From [Haemophilus] ducreyi (GTDB lineage Bacteria > Pseudomonadota > Gammaproteobacteria > Enterobacterales > Pasteurellaceae): 64,000 nt of DNA. The stretch lies in contig NZ_FOJC01000001.1 in the NCBI RefSeq assembly GCF_900109315.1, positions 1 to 64,000 of the forward strand, given 5' to 3'. A program made the translations under genes and the position numbers. Shown in pieces: positions 1 to 9,098 of the stretch. The notes beneath the pieces are model-generated. The model was not told the DNA's origin and did not search any database. It was given only the letters and a program-made list of their open reading frames with translations. Each line of letters begins with the position of its first letter. Positions within the stretch are counted from its first letter, which is position 1.

Positions 1-130
1 GAAATACTCAGACAGCTTGTTTTTAGTTTTATGACACTATAAAAGAACAAAGAAATAACAATCAATAGATAACAATCAGTCAATCAATAAATAAACAGAC
101 AAACAAAGACAGAATATCATCACCAGAATA
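1..130 (+). other. 23S-5S spacer of an rRNA operon
   Basis: Very A-rich sequence leading into the 5S gene, with no ORF and no recognisable 23S 3' end. It is read as internal transcribed spacer from its position before 5S. No tRNA is seen in it. Confidence 0.6.
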
Positions 131-246
131 TTCTGGCGACAACAGTGCAGTGGTCCCACCTGAATCCATCCCGAACTCAGAAGTGAAACGCTGTTACGCC
201 GATGGTAGTGTGGGGCTTCCCCATGTGAGAGTAGGTCATCGCCAGA
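131..246 (+). rRNA. rrf: 5S ribosomal RNA
   Basis: About 115 nt with the conserved 5S core: GGTCCCACCTGA near 152-163, CCGAACTCAGAAGTGAAAC near 170-188, and GCCGATGGTAGTGTGGGG near 198-215. The ends TCTGGCGA and TCGCCAGA pair to form helix I. It lies just upstream of an intrinsic terminator, so this is the 3' end of an rRNA operon whose 16S and 23S genes lie left of the window. Ends are good to a few bases. Confidence 0.97.
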
Positions 247-258
247 GATTAATTACGA

Positions 259-287
259 CCCCGTAGCGACTGCTATGGGGTTTTTTG
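259..287 (+). terminator. rRNA operon terminator
   Basis: A 9-bp stem, CCCCGTAGC (259-267) with GCTATGGGG (272-280), including one G-T pair and a GACT loop, followed directly by six T. A classic intrinsic terminator just after 5S. Confidence 0.93.
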
Positions 288-446
288 TTGTTTAAGCGAA
301 TAAAAAAAGAACAAACAACAAATAACAAATAAGGTAATTGGGTACGATAGCTAAAAAAGTCGCGGGATAGACATAATTCTAGTTGTTTTTATAGGCGTGC
401 AAAATGTAAACCCATTTTAGCGTACTTATCTTTTTTTCTTCTCAAA

Positions 447-475
447 TTGCCTATTTCTCGCTATGCTGATATGAT
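447..475 (+). promoter_or_regulatory. Sigma-70 promoter for hda
   Basis: TTGCCT (447-452), a 17-bp spacer, and TATGAT (470-475). The predicted start of transcription is near 482, giving a leader of about 30 nt before the TTG start of hda. No other gene lies between the rRNA terminator and hda, so the gene needs its own promoter here. Confidence 0.6.
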
Positions 476-511
476 TTTAGTATTAATTGGTCTATACGGT
501 TTAAGAATTCT

Positions 512-1222
512 TTGCAATTACTATTACCTATTCATCAAATCGATGATGAAACGCTTGATAGTTTTTATTCTGAAAATAGCTTGCTGCTATTAGATTCATT
601 ACGTCAAAATTTTATTGATGTTCAACAACCCTTTTTTTATATTTGGGGCGCTAAAAGTTGTGGTAAAAGCCATCTTTTGAAAGCGGTAAGTAATCAATAT
701 CTTTTAAGTCAAAAAACGGCTAGTTATATTCCTTTAACTAAATCACATTATTTTTCACCTTTAGTATTAGATAATATTGAGAAAATGGATGTTATTTGTT
801 TAGATGATTTACAAGCAATAGCAAATAATGAGGAATGGGAATTAGCTATTTTTGATTTATTCAATAAAATTCGTGAGCAACAAAGTTTATTTAATCAAGG
901 GCATAAGACATTATTATTGATCAGTGCGGATTGTTCGCCTCATCAGTTAAAGATTAAATTACCTGATTTGAAATCTCGCTTAACTTGGGGGGAGGTCTAT
1001 CAGTTATATGATTTAACAGATGATCAGAAGATTGTTATTTTGCAACGTAAGGCTTATCAGAAAGGTATAGAGTTATCTGAAGAAGTGGCTAATTTTTTGT
1101 TAAAACGCTTGGATCGTGATTTACCTGTGTTATTAGCGGAACTAGATAAATTAGATCGTGCATCCTTACAAGCAAAAAGAAAGTTAACGATGCCGTTTGT
1201 AAAAGAAATTCTTGGCTTGTAG
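512..1222 (+). CDS. hda: DnaA regulatory inactivator Hda
   Basis: AAA+ protein related to DnaA. With the DNA-loaded sliding clamp it stimulates hydrolysis of DnaA-bound ATP and so limits re-initiation of replication. The 236-residue product shows a Walker A-like GAKSCGKS at about 46-53 and a Walker B LDD at 97-99; the length is normal for Hda. The N-terminal QLLLPI (residues 2-7) matches the clamp-binding motif of Hda (QLSLPL in E. coli), so translation must start at or before it. The only standard start is TTG at 512, with a weak AAGAA upstream. It lies between an rRNA operon and the ccm operon. Its targets dnaA and dnaN are also in this window. Confidence 0.93.
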   Translation: MQLLLPIHQIDDETLDSFYSENSLLLLDSLRQNFIDVQQPFFYIWGAKSCGKSHLLKAVSNQYLLSQKTASYIPLTKSHYFSPLVLDNIEKMDVICLDDLQAIANNEEWELAIFDLFNKIREQQSLFNQGHKTLLLISADCSPHQLKIKLPDLKSRLTWGEVYQLYDLTDDQKIVILQRKAYQKGIELSEEVANFLLKRLDRDLPVLLAELDKLDRASLQAKRKLTMPFVKEILGL

Positions 1223-1360
1223 CGATTTGATTCCTATCAATATTTACTATAAAAAAGGTAAATTTGCCCGCTTGTTACCTCTAAAGAAGTAGTTGTTTTA
1301 CTATTTGAAAATCAAGGCTTATGGTAAACTTTGTCAATCAGTTTTTATATATTAATCGTT

Positions 1361-1993
1361 ATGCATTTAAATCAACTTGTTATTTCTCATCTTGCCTGTG
1401 AGCGAGGTGAAAACCGTTTATTTGAAGATTGCCATTTTTCTGTCTCTAGTGGGGAGTGGGTTCAAATTGAGGGGCATAATGGTATTGGTAAAACGAGTTT
1501 ATTACGTATTTTAGCTGGATTGGCATTGCCGGTAGCTGGTGAGGTGCTTTGGAATAATTTATCAATTCATAAGCAACGTGATGAATATTATGCTGAACTC
1601 TTTTATTTAGGGCATTATGCGGGGATAAAACCGGAATTATCTGCTTGGGAAAACTTGCGTTTTTACCAGAAAATGCAAGGTCTGTCGTTAGATGATGAGG
1701 CATTATGGTTTGCTTTAGATAAGGTTTCTTTAGTTGAAAGGGCTGATTTGCCTTGTTCATATTTATCGGCTGGGCAACAACGGCGGGTAGCATTAGCTAA
1801 ATTATGGCTGACGCAACAAAAACTTTGGATTTTAGATGAGCCTTTTACGGCTATTGATAATCATGGTGTGGGCGATTTGATTATGCATATTGAGCGACAT
1901 TGTTCTTTAGGCGGAATAGCTATTTTTACTAGCCATCAAACAGTAGAGAGTAATAAGGTCAGGACGTTATCATTGGATCAATTTAAGCTTTAA
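1361..1993 (+). CDS. ccmA: Cytochrome c maturation ABC ATPase CcmA
   Basis: ATPase subunit of the CcmABCD complex, which releases heme-loaded CcmE for cytochrome c assembly in the periplasm. The 210-residue protein has Walker A GHNGIGKT at about 38-45, signature LSAGQ at 135-139 and Walker B LWILDEP at 155-161. I chose ATG at 1361 over a TTG at 1331, because the protein then begins at the usual point for the family (MHLNQL...). First gene of ccmABCDEF; ccmB follows after 61 bp. Confidence 0.95.
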   Translation: MHLNQLVISHLACERGENRLFEDCHFSVSSGEWVQIEGHNGIGKTSLLRILAGLALPVAGEVLWNNLSIHKQRDEYYAELFYLGHYAGIKPELSAWENLRFYQKMQGLSLDDEALWFALDKVSLVERADLPCSYLSAGQQRRVALAKLWLTQQKLWILDEPFTAIDNHGVGDLIMHIERHCSLGGIAIFTSHQTVESNKVRTLSLDQFKL

Positions 1994-2054
1994 TGGTTTA
2001 TTTTAGCTTAAAAATATGCGCTTTTATTTTGTTATTTCAATTTTCAGTTAAAAA

Positions 2055-2717
2055 ATGATTTTCTTCACTATTATTCAACGCGAATTAACGATTGCTTTTC
2101 GTAAGCCTGCAGAAATTTTAAATCCATTATGGTTTTTCTTGGTCGTTATTACGTTATTCCCGCTTCTAATGGGGCCGAATCCCGAATTGTTAAGCAAAAT
2201 TGCTCCGGGTATTGCTTGGGTTGCGGCGTTGTTATCTGCATTATTATCTTTTGAGCGTTTATTTCGCGATGATTATTTAGATGGTTCATTAGAGCAATTA
2301 GTATTGTTACCCGTGGGATTACCACAAGTTGCGTTTGCCAAAGTTGTGGCGCATTGGTTGTTAACTGGTTTACCTCTTATTTTATTGTCGCCTGTTGCTG
2401 CGATTTTACTATCGTTAGAAATGCATGTTTGGTGGGCGTTAGTGTTAACGTTATTGCTTGGTACACCTATCCTCAGTTGTTTAGGGGCGATTGGTGTAGC
2501 ATTAACTGTTGGATTGCGCAAAGGCGGTACGTTGTTAAGTTTATTAATTTTGCCGTTATTTTTACCGGTGCTTATTTTTGCGGCGGCGGTGTTGGAAGCC
2601 GCTACTTTGAATATGGCATACAGTGGGCAGCTAGCAATTATTGGCGCGATTCTAACCATTACTTTAACGTTTTCGCCTTTTGCTATTGCGAGCGCTTTAA
2701 GAATAAGTCTTCAATAA
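2055..2717 (+). CDS. ccmB: Heme exporter membrane protein CcmB
   Basis: Integral membrane permease subunit that pairs with CcmA in the CcmABCD complex of system I cytochrome c maturation. The 220-residue protein has about six hydrophobic segments. The family N-terminal pattern (QREL.IAFR... and the LFRDDYLDGSLEQL loop) is clear. It sits between ccmA and ccmC in the standard order. Confidence 0.95.
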   Translation: MIFFTIIQRELTIAFRKPAEILNPLWFFLVVITLFPLLMGPNPELLSKIAPGIAWVAALLSALLSFERLFRDDYLDGSLEQLVLLPVGLPQVAFAKVVAHWLLTGLPLILLSPVAAILLSLEMHVWWALVLTLLLGTPILSCLGAIGVALTVGLRKGGTLLSLLILPLFLPVLIFAAAVLEAATLNMAYSGQLAIIGAILTITLTFSPFAIASALRISLQ

Positions 2718-2779
2718 TCGTTAATTTAATAGCATGCAATATTTTTTGATTATACATTATCAATCTATGGAGATTACTT

Positions 2780-3517
2780 ATGTGGAAATGGCTTCATCCT
2801 TATGCCAAATCTGAGACTCAGTATTACTTTTTGGGTAGAGTTCAGCCATTTTTAGTTTGGCTAAGCTTTTTATTGTTAGCAGTTGCTTTTATATGGGGAT
2901 TGGCATTTGCGCCGAAAGATTATCAGCAAGGTGATAGTTATCGTATAATTTTTATTCATGTTCCTGCGGCTATTTTTTCAATGTCAGTATATGCTTCGAT
3001 GGCGGTCGCGGCGTTGGTGGCGTTAGTATGGCAAATTAGGCAGGCTAATTTAGCGATGATTTCAATGGCCCCCATTGGTTTAGTCTTTGCTTTTATTTCA
3101 TTAGTTACGGGTGCTATTTGGGGTAAACCTATGTGGGGGACTTGGTGGGTGTGGGATGCGCGGTTAACGTCTGCATTAGTCCTTTTCTTTTTATATCTGG
3201 GGGTGATGGCACTTTATTCTGCTTTTCAAGATAAGCAAATGGGGGCGAAAGCAGCAGGTGTTTTATCGGTAGTGGGGGTGATTAATTTGCCTATTATCCA
3301 TTTCTCAGTGGAGTGGTGGAACACTTTGCATCAAGGTGCAACTATTACTAAATTAGACAAGCCGTCAATGGCGACTGAAATGCTTATTCCTTTATTGTTA
3401 TCTATTTTGGGATGCTTATTTTTAACTATTTGGCTGAGTGTTTGGCGTTATCGTATTGCATTATTAGGCGATGAATGTAAACGTCCTTGGGTAAAAGCAT
3501 TAGTTGATAGTAAATAA
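2780..3517 (+). CDS. ccmC: Heme-handling protein CcmC
   Basis: Six-helix inner-membrane protein that, with CcmD, presents heme to the chaperone CcmE. It carries the tryptophan-rich WWD signature (WGTWWVWDARLT, about 119-130). Histidines at 60 and 184 sit at the positions known as heme ligands in the family. Length 245 residues is normal. A GGAG about 9 bases upstream supports the ATG at 2780. Confidence 0.96.
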   Translation: MWKWLHPYAKSETQYYFLGRVQPFLVWLSFLLLAVAFIWGLAFAPKDYQQGDSYRIIFIHVPAAIFSMSVYASMAVAALVALVWQIRQANLAMISMAPIGLVFAFISLVTGAIWGKPMWGTWWVWDARLTSALVLFFLYLGVMALYSAFQDKQMGAKAAGVLSVVGVINLPIIHFSVEWWNTLHQGATITKLDKPSMATEMLIPLLLSILGCLFLTIWLSVWRYRIALLGDECKRPWVKALVDSK

Positions 3518-3539
3518 GCGGTTTAGTTAGGAGAAAAAT

Positions 3540-3737
3540 ATGCAATTTCAATTTGAATCAATCGCAGATTTCTTTGCGATGGGAAATTATTACTTTTATG
3601 TGTGGTTATCTTATGGATTAGCTTTTTTGGCGGTTGGGGGGCTAATTTGGTTGTCTTACCGAGAACAAAAAACAGTATTACGTATTGTGAAAAAAACATT
3701 ACAACGAGAAACGCAATTAAAGCAAAAATCGCAATAA
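3540..3737 (+). CDS. ccmD: Small membrane protein CcmD
   Basis: A 65-residue protein with one transmembrane helix (about residues 15-37) and a basic, lysine-rich C-terminus, as expected for CcmD, the small subunit that helps release holo-CcmE from CcmABC. The identification rests on size, topology, the IADFFAMGNYYFYVW-type N-terminus and position between ccmC and ccmE. AGGAG just upstream supports the start. Confidence 0.9.
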   Translation: MQFQFESIADFFAMGNYYFYVWLSYGLAFLAVGGLIWLSYREQKTVLRIVKKTLQRETQLKQKSQ

Positions 3738-3745
3738 AATAGTCA

Positions 3746-3793
3746 GTAAGCGGTCAGGTTTAAGCAACATTTTGTACTAATCTGATCGCTTAC
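3746..3793 (+). repeat. Uptake-word inverted repeat between ccmD and ccmE
   Basis: GTAAGCGGTCAG (3746-3757) is nearly complementary to CTGATCGCTTAC (3782-3793), with one mismatch and a loop of about 24 bases. Both arms carry the AAGCGGTC-type uptake word. It splits ccmABCD from ccmEF and could act as an attenuator or partial terminator. No clean T-run follows. Confidence 0.5.
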
Positions 3794-3943
3794 TTCTTTA
3801 TAGGTAGAACTTTTGAGCAAAAGTAAGAACCTTTGCTATAAATTAAACTAATAGGCGAATGTTTTTGCTTTTTTTGTTATTCTACTAGCCATTATTTACT
3901 TAATTTTTTTGTGTGATTTACACAATTTTAGAAGGTGATTACT

Positions 3944-4489
3944 ATGAACCCAAGACGTAAATCTCGATTGAAAGTGGTCGTTTTAATTATGTTTAGTGTG
4001 GCTGTTGCTGCGGGCCTAACGCTTTATGCGTTAAGTCAAAATATAGATTTATTTTATACGCCCTCTGAGATTGTGAAGGGAAAAAATAATGATCCTCAGT
4101 TAAAACCAGCAGTTGGGCAACGTATTCGAGTTGGTGGTATGGTAGTTGAGGGATCGGTTAAACGTGATGATAAAACATTAAAAGTTGAGTTTAATTTAAA
4201 TGATATAGGCCCGGCTATTACGGTGGAATATGAAGGTATTTTGCCAGATTTATTCCGTGAAGGTCAGGGGATTGTGGCACAAGGTGTGTTAGTTGAGCCA
4301 ACACGCTTGAAAGCCTCTGAAGTGTTGGCAAAACACGATGAAAATTATATGCCACCAGAATTAGGCGATAAAATGAAGCAACAACATAATGCAGTGGGGG
4401 TTGCTGAGGGTGATTTAAAAGGAGAATCAATTCGTGACAAAGCTGAGTTAGATCGGACTTTTAACACGCTACAAGGAGAAAGTAAATAA
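3944..4489 (+). CDS. ccmE: Heme chaperone CcmE
   Basis: Membrane-anchored periplasmic chaperone that binds heme covalently and passes it to the CcmF ligase. The 181-residue protein has a basic N-terminus, one transmembrane helix (about 9-30) and an OB-fold domain. The signature HDENY has the heme-binding His at about 131 and Tyr at about 135. ATG at 3944 is chosen over GTG at 3935 because GAAGGTG lies just ahead of it. The stop codon overlaps the ccmF start by one base (TAATG), so the two are probably translationally coupled. Confidence 0.95.
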   Translation: MNPRRKSRLKVVVLIMFSVAVAAGLTLYALSQNIDLFYTPSEIVKGKNNDPQLKPAVGQRIRVGGMVVEGSVKRDDKTLKVEFNLNDIGPAITVEYEGILPDLFREGQGIVAQGVLVEPTRLKASEVLAKHDENYMPPELGDKMKQQHNAVGVAEGDLKGESIRDKAELDRTFNTLQGESK

Positions 4490-6447
4490 TGATTGCAGAA
4501 TTAGGCAATTATAGCCTTGCCCTTGCGCTAGGCTTGTCAATTTTCTTGTCAATTTTACCGCTTGTAGGTGCGCAGAGACAGCAAACTACACTGATTGGAT
4601 TAGCAAGGCCACTAACTTGGGCGATGTTTTTAGCGCTCTCTTTATCATTTTTTGCGTTGTTTTATTTGTTTGCAGTGAATGATTTTAGTGTTCAGTATGT
4701 TGTGAATAATTCAAATTCAATGTTGCCTTTGCAGTATCGTTTATCGGCTGTTTGGGGATCGCATGAAGGGTCGATGCTATTGTGGGTATGGTTACTTTCG
4801 TTGTGGTCTGTTGCGGTGGCTGCGTTAACACGTCAAATGCCTGAAGATGCGGTAGCAAGAGTATTAAGTGTGATGGGCTTGATTAGCATTGGTTTCTTAA
4901 TTTTTATTATTTTTAGTTCAAACCCATTTAATCGAACATTCCCTAATTTTCCTGCGGATGGCCGTGAATTAAATCCTATGTTACAAGATATTGGGTTGAT
5001 TTTTCATCCACCTTTGTTATATATGGGCTATGTTGGTTTTTCGGTTGCGTTTGCATTTGCAATTGCTTCATTAATGACTGGTCGATTAGATACTGCTTGG
5101 GCAAGGTGGTCGCGACCTTGGACAATCGCCGCGTGGGTCTTTTTAACATTGGGTATCGTGCTAGGTTCTTGGTGGGCTTATTATGAATTAGGCTGGGGGG
5201 GCTGGTGGTTTTGGGATCCTGTTGAAAATGCATCTTTAATGCCGTGGTTGGCGGGCACCGCGTTAATGCATTCTTTAGCGGTAACGGAAAAACGCAGTGC
5301 TTTCAAAGCGTGGACGGTCTTATTAGCCATTTTAGCTTTTTCGCTCTGTTTATTAGGCACCTTCTTAGTTCGTTCAGGCATTTTGGTTTCAGTGCATGCG
5401 TTTGCTTCGGATCCAACACGTGGTCTATATATTTTGGCTTATTTAGTGTTGGTGATTGGTGGATCTTTGCTCCTTTATGCATTTCAAGGTTCGAAAATTA
5501 GAAGTTTGGATAATTATGAACGTTATTCACGAGAATCAATGTTATTGATTAATAATATTGTATTAATGGCATTTTTATCCGTGGTCTTTTTAGGTACTAT
5601 TTTGCCTTTAATTCATAAGCAGATTGGTTTAGGCACGATTTCAATTGGTGCGCCGTTTTTTGATCAGATGTTTTTGATTTTAATGGTGCCATTTGCATTT
5701 ATTTTAGGTATTGGGCCTTTAGTCAAATGGCGTAGAGATCAGGTTTCAGCTATTAGGCTACCGGTGATTATTTCATTTGTACTGATGTTGATTCTTGGTG
5801 TGGTATTGCCTTATTGGTTCATAGATCGAATAACGATAACCTTGATCCTTGGTGTCATGATGGCGGTTATTATCGTGTTATTGAGCCTGTATGAGTTGTA
5901 TCAACGTGCTACACATCGACACAGCTTTTTCGTTGGTATATTTAAGCTTTCCCGTTCGCATTGGGGAATGGTTTTGGCGCATTTAGGTGTGGCAATGTTA
6001 GTCTTTGGCATTACGTTTAGCCAAAATTTCAGTATTGAAAAAAATGTACGGATGAAGGTTGGCGATACTGTTCAAATTAAAGATTATGATTTTACCTTTA
6101 AAGGGATAAAAATTACTGACGGTGCTAACTATCAAGGCGGTACTGCTGAAATTGAAGTTCGTCATAATGGTAAATTTGAAGCAACTTTGAATGCGGAAAA
6201 ACGTTTCTATAATGTCAGTAAAATGGGAATGACTGAATCTGCGATTGATTGGGGTTTTAGTCGAGATTTATATGCGGCGTTAGGTGAAAAATTGGAAGAT
6301 AACTCTTGGGGCGTGCGTTTATATTATAAACCATTTATTCGTTGGATTTGGTTAGGTGGTTTATTTATGGCACTAGGCGGGGTATTGTGTATGCTAGATA
6401 GACGTTATCGTTTAACATTAGTTAATAAGTCCACTGAGGATCATTAA
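4489..6447 (+). CDS. ccmF: Cytochrome c heme lyase subunit CcmF
   Basis: Large inner-membrane component of the heme ligation complex that attaches heme to apocytochrome c. The 652-residue polytopic protein has the WWD motif (GWGGWWFWDPVEN) at about 235-247 and the family opening AVWGSHEGSMLLWVW near 85-99. It overlaps ccmE by one base. In the standard operon ccmG and ccmH/I follow, but here the operon ends in a hairpin and an unrelated sulfur gene begins. Confidence 0.96.
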   Translation: MIAELGNYSLALALGLSIFLSILPLVGAQRQQTTLIGLARPLTWAMFLALSLSFFALFYLFAVNDFSVQYVVNNSNSMLPLQYRLSAVWGSHEGSMLLWVWLLSLWSVAVAALTRQMPEDAVARVLSVMGLISIGFLIFIIFSSNPFNRTFPNFPADGRELNPMLQDIGLIFHPPLLYMGYVGFSVAFAFAIASLMTGRLDTAWARWSRPWTIAAWVFLTLGIVLGSWWAYYELGWGGWWFWDPVENASLMPWLAGTALMHSLAVTEKRSAFKAWTVLLAILAFSLCLLGTFLVRSGILVSVHAFASDPTRGLYILAYLVLVIGGSLLLYAFQGSKIRSLDNYERYSRESMLLINNIVLMAFLSVVFLGTILPLIHKQIGLGTISIGAPFFDQMFLILMVPFAFILGIGPLVKWRRDQVSAIRLPVIISFVLMLILGVVLPYWFIDRITITLILGVMMAVIIVLLSLYELYQRATHRHSFFVGIFKLSRSHWGMVLAHLGVAMLVFGITFSQNFSIEKNVRMKVGDTVQIKDYDFTFKGIKITDGANYQGGTAEIEVRHNGKFEATLNAEKRFYNVSKMGMTESAIDWGFSRDLYAALGEKLEDNSWGVRLYYKPFIRWIWLGGLFMALGGVLCMLDRRYRLTLVNKSTEDH

Positions 6448-6473
6448 ATTAGTTTTATCATGAATAATATTAT

Positions 6474-6540
6474 AGCGGTGACTTTTTAAGCAATTTTAGT
6501 ACATTTTTCTTAAAAATAGCCGCTTTTTATTATGTTTAAA
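6474..6540 (+). terminator. Probable terminator of the ccm operon
   Basis: An imperfect inverted repeat: AGCGGTGACTTTTTAAG on the left and CTTAAAAATAGCCGCT on the right, followed by TTTTATTAT. Both arms resemble the GCGGT uptake word. Its place right after ccmF suggests the ccm transcript ends here. Confidence 0.55.
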
Positions 6541-6593
6541 ATATGGTGTAATAGCATCTCTTTTCAAAACACATTCGTATTAAGGTTTAATCG

Positions 6594-7610
6594 ATGTATT
6601 CTGGTCTATTTATTGGTCTCTTGTTTGGGATCTTACTGCAACGTGGGCAATTCTGTTTTGTCGCGGGTTTCCGCAATTTATTTAAGCAAGCTGATCTTCG
6701 TTTTTTAACGGCATTATTGCTTGCCATTTCTATTCAAGCTATTGGTTTCTTTAGTTTAGCTAAATTTGGTTTAATCACTATTCCAACTACTTCATTACCT
6801 CTTCTTGCTACACTAAGCGGTGGTTTTCTGTTTGGTTTTGGTATGCAATTGGCTAATGCTTGTGTAAGTGGTGCCTGTCTTCGTGCGAGTGAAGGCGTTT
6901 TTGGTGGTTGGATTGTTTTATGTTGTTTTGCATTGACGATGGCTGCGGCAGAAACAGGCAGTCTTAAACATTGGCTTTATCCATTGTTAACGGAGACGAC
7001 AGAGATCGATAATATTTATAACACTTTAGCTATTTCTCCTTGGTTATTAGTTGGCTTATTGCTGGTAGTAACCACTATTCTTCTTTATTACCAAATAAAA
7101 ACTCCCCGCTATCGACCGGTGGATCCAGTATCAAAAGCGATTATTTTTCCGAAATTTTTTGCTCAGCATTGGCAAATTTATCTAGTGGCAATATTGCTTG
7201 GTATATTAAGTGTACTAGCTTGGTGGTTAAGCGCTAAGACGGGGCGTGATGCCGGCTTGAGTATTGCTGTGCCTGTAGCGAATTTGGTGCAATACCTAGT
7301 TACCGGGCAACAGCGCTATCTAAATTGGGGATCTTTATCTGTATTAGGTATGTTAATAGGGGCATTTATTTCAGCGAAATTAAGTGGTGAGTTTCGGGTC
7401 GTTATGCCACCGGTACAAGTTATTTTGCCACGTATAGTTGGTGGAATGTGTATGGGCGTGGGGGCCGCTTTAGCGGGCGGTTGTACGGTAACAAATGCAT
7501 TAGTCGCGACAGCTTACTTTTCTTGGCAGGCTTGGCTTGCCACATTAATGATGGTAATCGGTTGTTGGGTTGCGACATATTTTGTTAACAATACACAATG
7601 TCGGCTTTAA
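6594..7610 (+). CDS. YeeE/YedE-family sulfur (thiosulfate) transporter
   Basis: A 338-residue membrane protein of the YeeE/YedE (TsuA) family. Characterised members import thiosulfate through a path lined by conserved cysteines. Cysteines sit where the family has them: C21 in GQFCF, C90 and C95 in ANACVSGACLRASEG, and about C297 in AGGCTVTNALVA. The two halves repeat a G-rich, Cys-containing motif, with about nine helices. It begins 147 bp after ccmF. A rhodanese gene 22 bp downstream would be a natural partner for using imported thiosulfate. The family is certain; the substrate is inferred. Confidence 0.87.
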   Translation: MYSGLFIGLLFGILLQRGQFCFVAGFRNLFKQADLRFLTALLLAISIQAIGFFSLAKFGLITIPTTSLPLLATLSGGFLFGFGMQLANACVSGACLRASEGVFGGWIVLCCFALTMAAAETGSLKHWLYPLLTETTEIDNIYNTLAISPWLLVGLLLVVTTILLYYQIKTPRYRPVDPVSKAIIFPKFFAQHWQIYLVAILLGILSVLAWWLSAKTGRDAGLSIAVPVANLVQYLVTGQQRYLNWGSLSVLGMLIGAFISAKLSGEFRVVMPPVQVILPRIVGGMCMGVGAALAGGCTVTNALVATAYFSWQAWLATLMMVIGCWVATYFVNNTQCRL

Positions 7611-7632
7611 TATACATATAAAGGATAGAATG

Positions 7633-9012
7633 ATGAAAATTAACACAAGTTTATTAGTGATTGCTATGAGTATGGTTTTAACCGCCTGTGATAATGTTGC
7701 AGTTAAGCCAATTGAAATAACAGAATTAGTGAATAATTTAGATAATCCCAACTACCTAGTTATTGATACGCGTCATGATAGTTTTTATAACGGTTTTAAA
7801 GAACAGAATGCCCAACGAGGAGGCACATATTAAAGGTGCGATTCAATTTACAGCAACGTGGCTAGATAATATTGCTGTGGATAAATTTGAATCTTTTGCC
7901 GCAGGTAAAGGCATCACTAAAGAAAAAAATTAGTATTTTATGATACTGATCCAGATAATTTAGAACGCGTTTCAACAGAGTTTGCCGCTAAGGGTTATCG
8001 GGTAAGCATTTTTAAAGATTTCATTGACTATGCGAATCATACGGATTATCCGCTTGACTCTTTTCCAAATTTTAAGTACAGCGTTTCGCCACAATGGTTG
8101 AACGCAGTAATACAAGGTGAACAGCCAGAAACTTATCAGAATAATCAATTTATGGTGTTTGAAGTTTCATGGGGCAGTTTGGAAAACGCAAAGAGTTATA
8201 CACAACACATTGTCGGCGCTTATCACTTTAATACGGATTGGATCGAAAATGCACCCGTTTGGAATTTGTCTGATGCTAACGTGATTGAACAGCATCTATT
8301 GCAAAATGGCATTACTAAAGATAAAACGATAATTCTTTATTCTGATAATCAATTGGCAGCCTATCGAGTGTTTTGGGCATTGAAATGGGCTGGTGTAGAA
8401 GATGTACGCGTATTGAATGGCAATTTAGCGAGTTGGATTGATGCAAACTTTGCTACCGAAATAAAAGTTAATTTACCACAACCTGCCACAAGTTTTGGCG
8501 CAACGATTCCAGTGAATCCGCAGATTGATATTATTACGCCTCAACAAGTGATGGAGCGACAGCAACAAGGTTTGAAATTAATTAGTAATCGAGCTTGGAA
8601 TGAATATATAGGTAAAGTGAGTGGTTATGATTATATTCACGGCAAGGGAGAGCCTCAAAATGCTATTTGGGGCTATGCGGGTACTGATTCAAGCAATATG
8701 GCGGATTACTACGATCCCGATAATACCTTACGCAATCCAAATGAAATGTTTAATTTATGGAAAAAGCAAGGGATCCAACAAGGTGATCAATTAGCCTTTT
8801 ATTGTGGTACCGGCTGGCGAGCTGGCGTATCGTGGTTTATTACCCAATTAGCGGGTTGGCAGAATACTTTTATTTATGATGGTGGTTGGAATGCTTGGCA
8901 AATGGATTCAAAATTTCCGGTGCAAAAAGGCGCGCCACAAAAAATGAGTAAACCAGATGCCCATAATGATTTTGGTAAAATAATCAAAAAAGGACAATCA
9001 TGTAAAAACTAA
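7633..9012 (+). pseudogene. Rhodanese-like sulfurtransferase lipoprotein, two frameshifts
   Basis: Lipoprotein signal MKINTSLLVIAMSMVLTAC with lipobox LTAC, then rhodanese-type domains. The last one holds the active loop CGTGWRA (near 8809-8829) and the YDGGWNAW motif. The first domain has no Cys at its loop (YDTDPDN). The frame is broken twice. One extra base near 7825 (GGC-A-CAT) ends translation at 7833. A missing A in the run at 7923-7929 (seven A where eight are needed) restores the original frame. Without the two changes a single protein of about 460 residues is encoded. It follows the YeeE transporter by 22 bp with AAGGAT ahead of the start. It may be a true pseudogene, or sequencing error in the A-run. 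Confidence 0.8.
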
Positions 9013-9020
9013 CAGCAAGA

Positions 9021-9098
9021 TAAGCGGTCTATTTACCCTAATTTTTATCAAAAATACGGTCAATGAATTGGCATTATTGATTGGAATTAGACCGCTTA
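9021..9098. repeat. Inverted uptake words (hairpin)
   Basis: TAAGCGGTCTA (9021-9031) and its exact complement TAGACCGCTTA (9088-9098) flank a 56-base AT-rich loop, 8 bases after the rhodanese stop codon. Such paired uptake sites often serve as terminators in this family. The loop is long, so termination is uncertain. Confidence 0.5.

Noticed and set aside
2273-2749. ORFs of about 130 codons on both strands inside ccmB
   Set aside because: Both are out-of-frame shadows of the conserved ccmB gene.
7570-7833. Separate 87-residue protein ahead of the rhodanese
   Set aside because: From 7633 on it is the signal peptide and first part of the frame-broken rhodanese; the bases before that lie in the end of the transporter gene.
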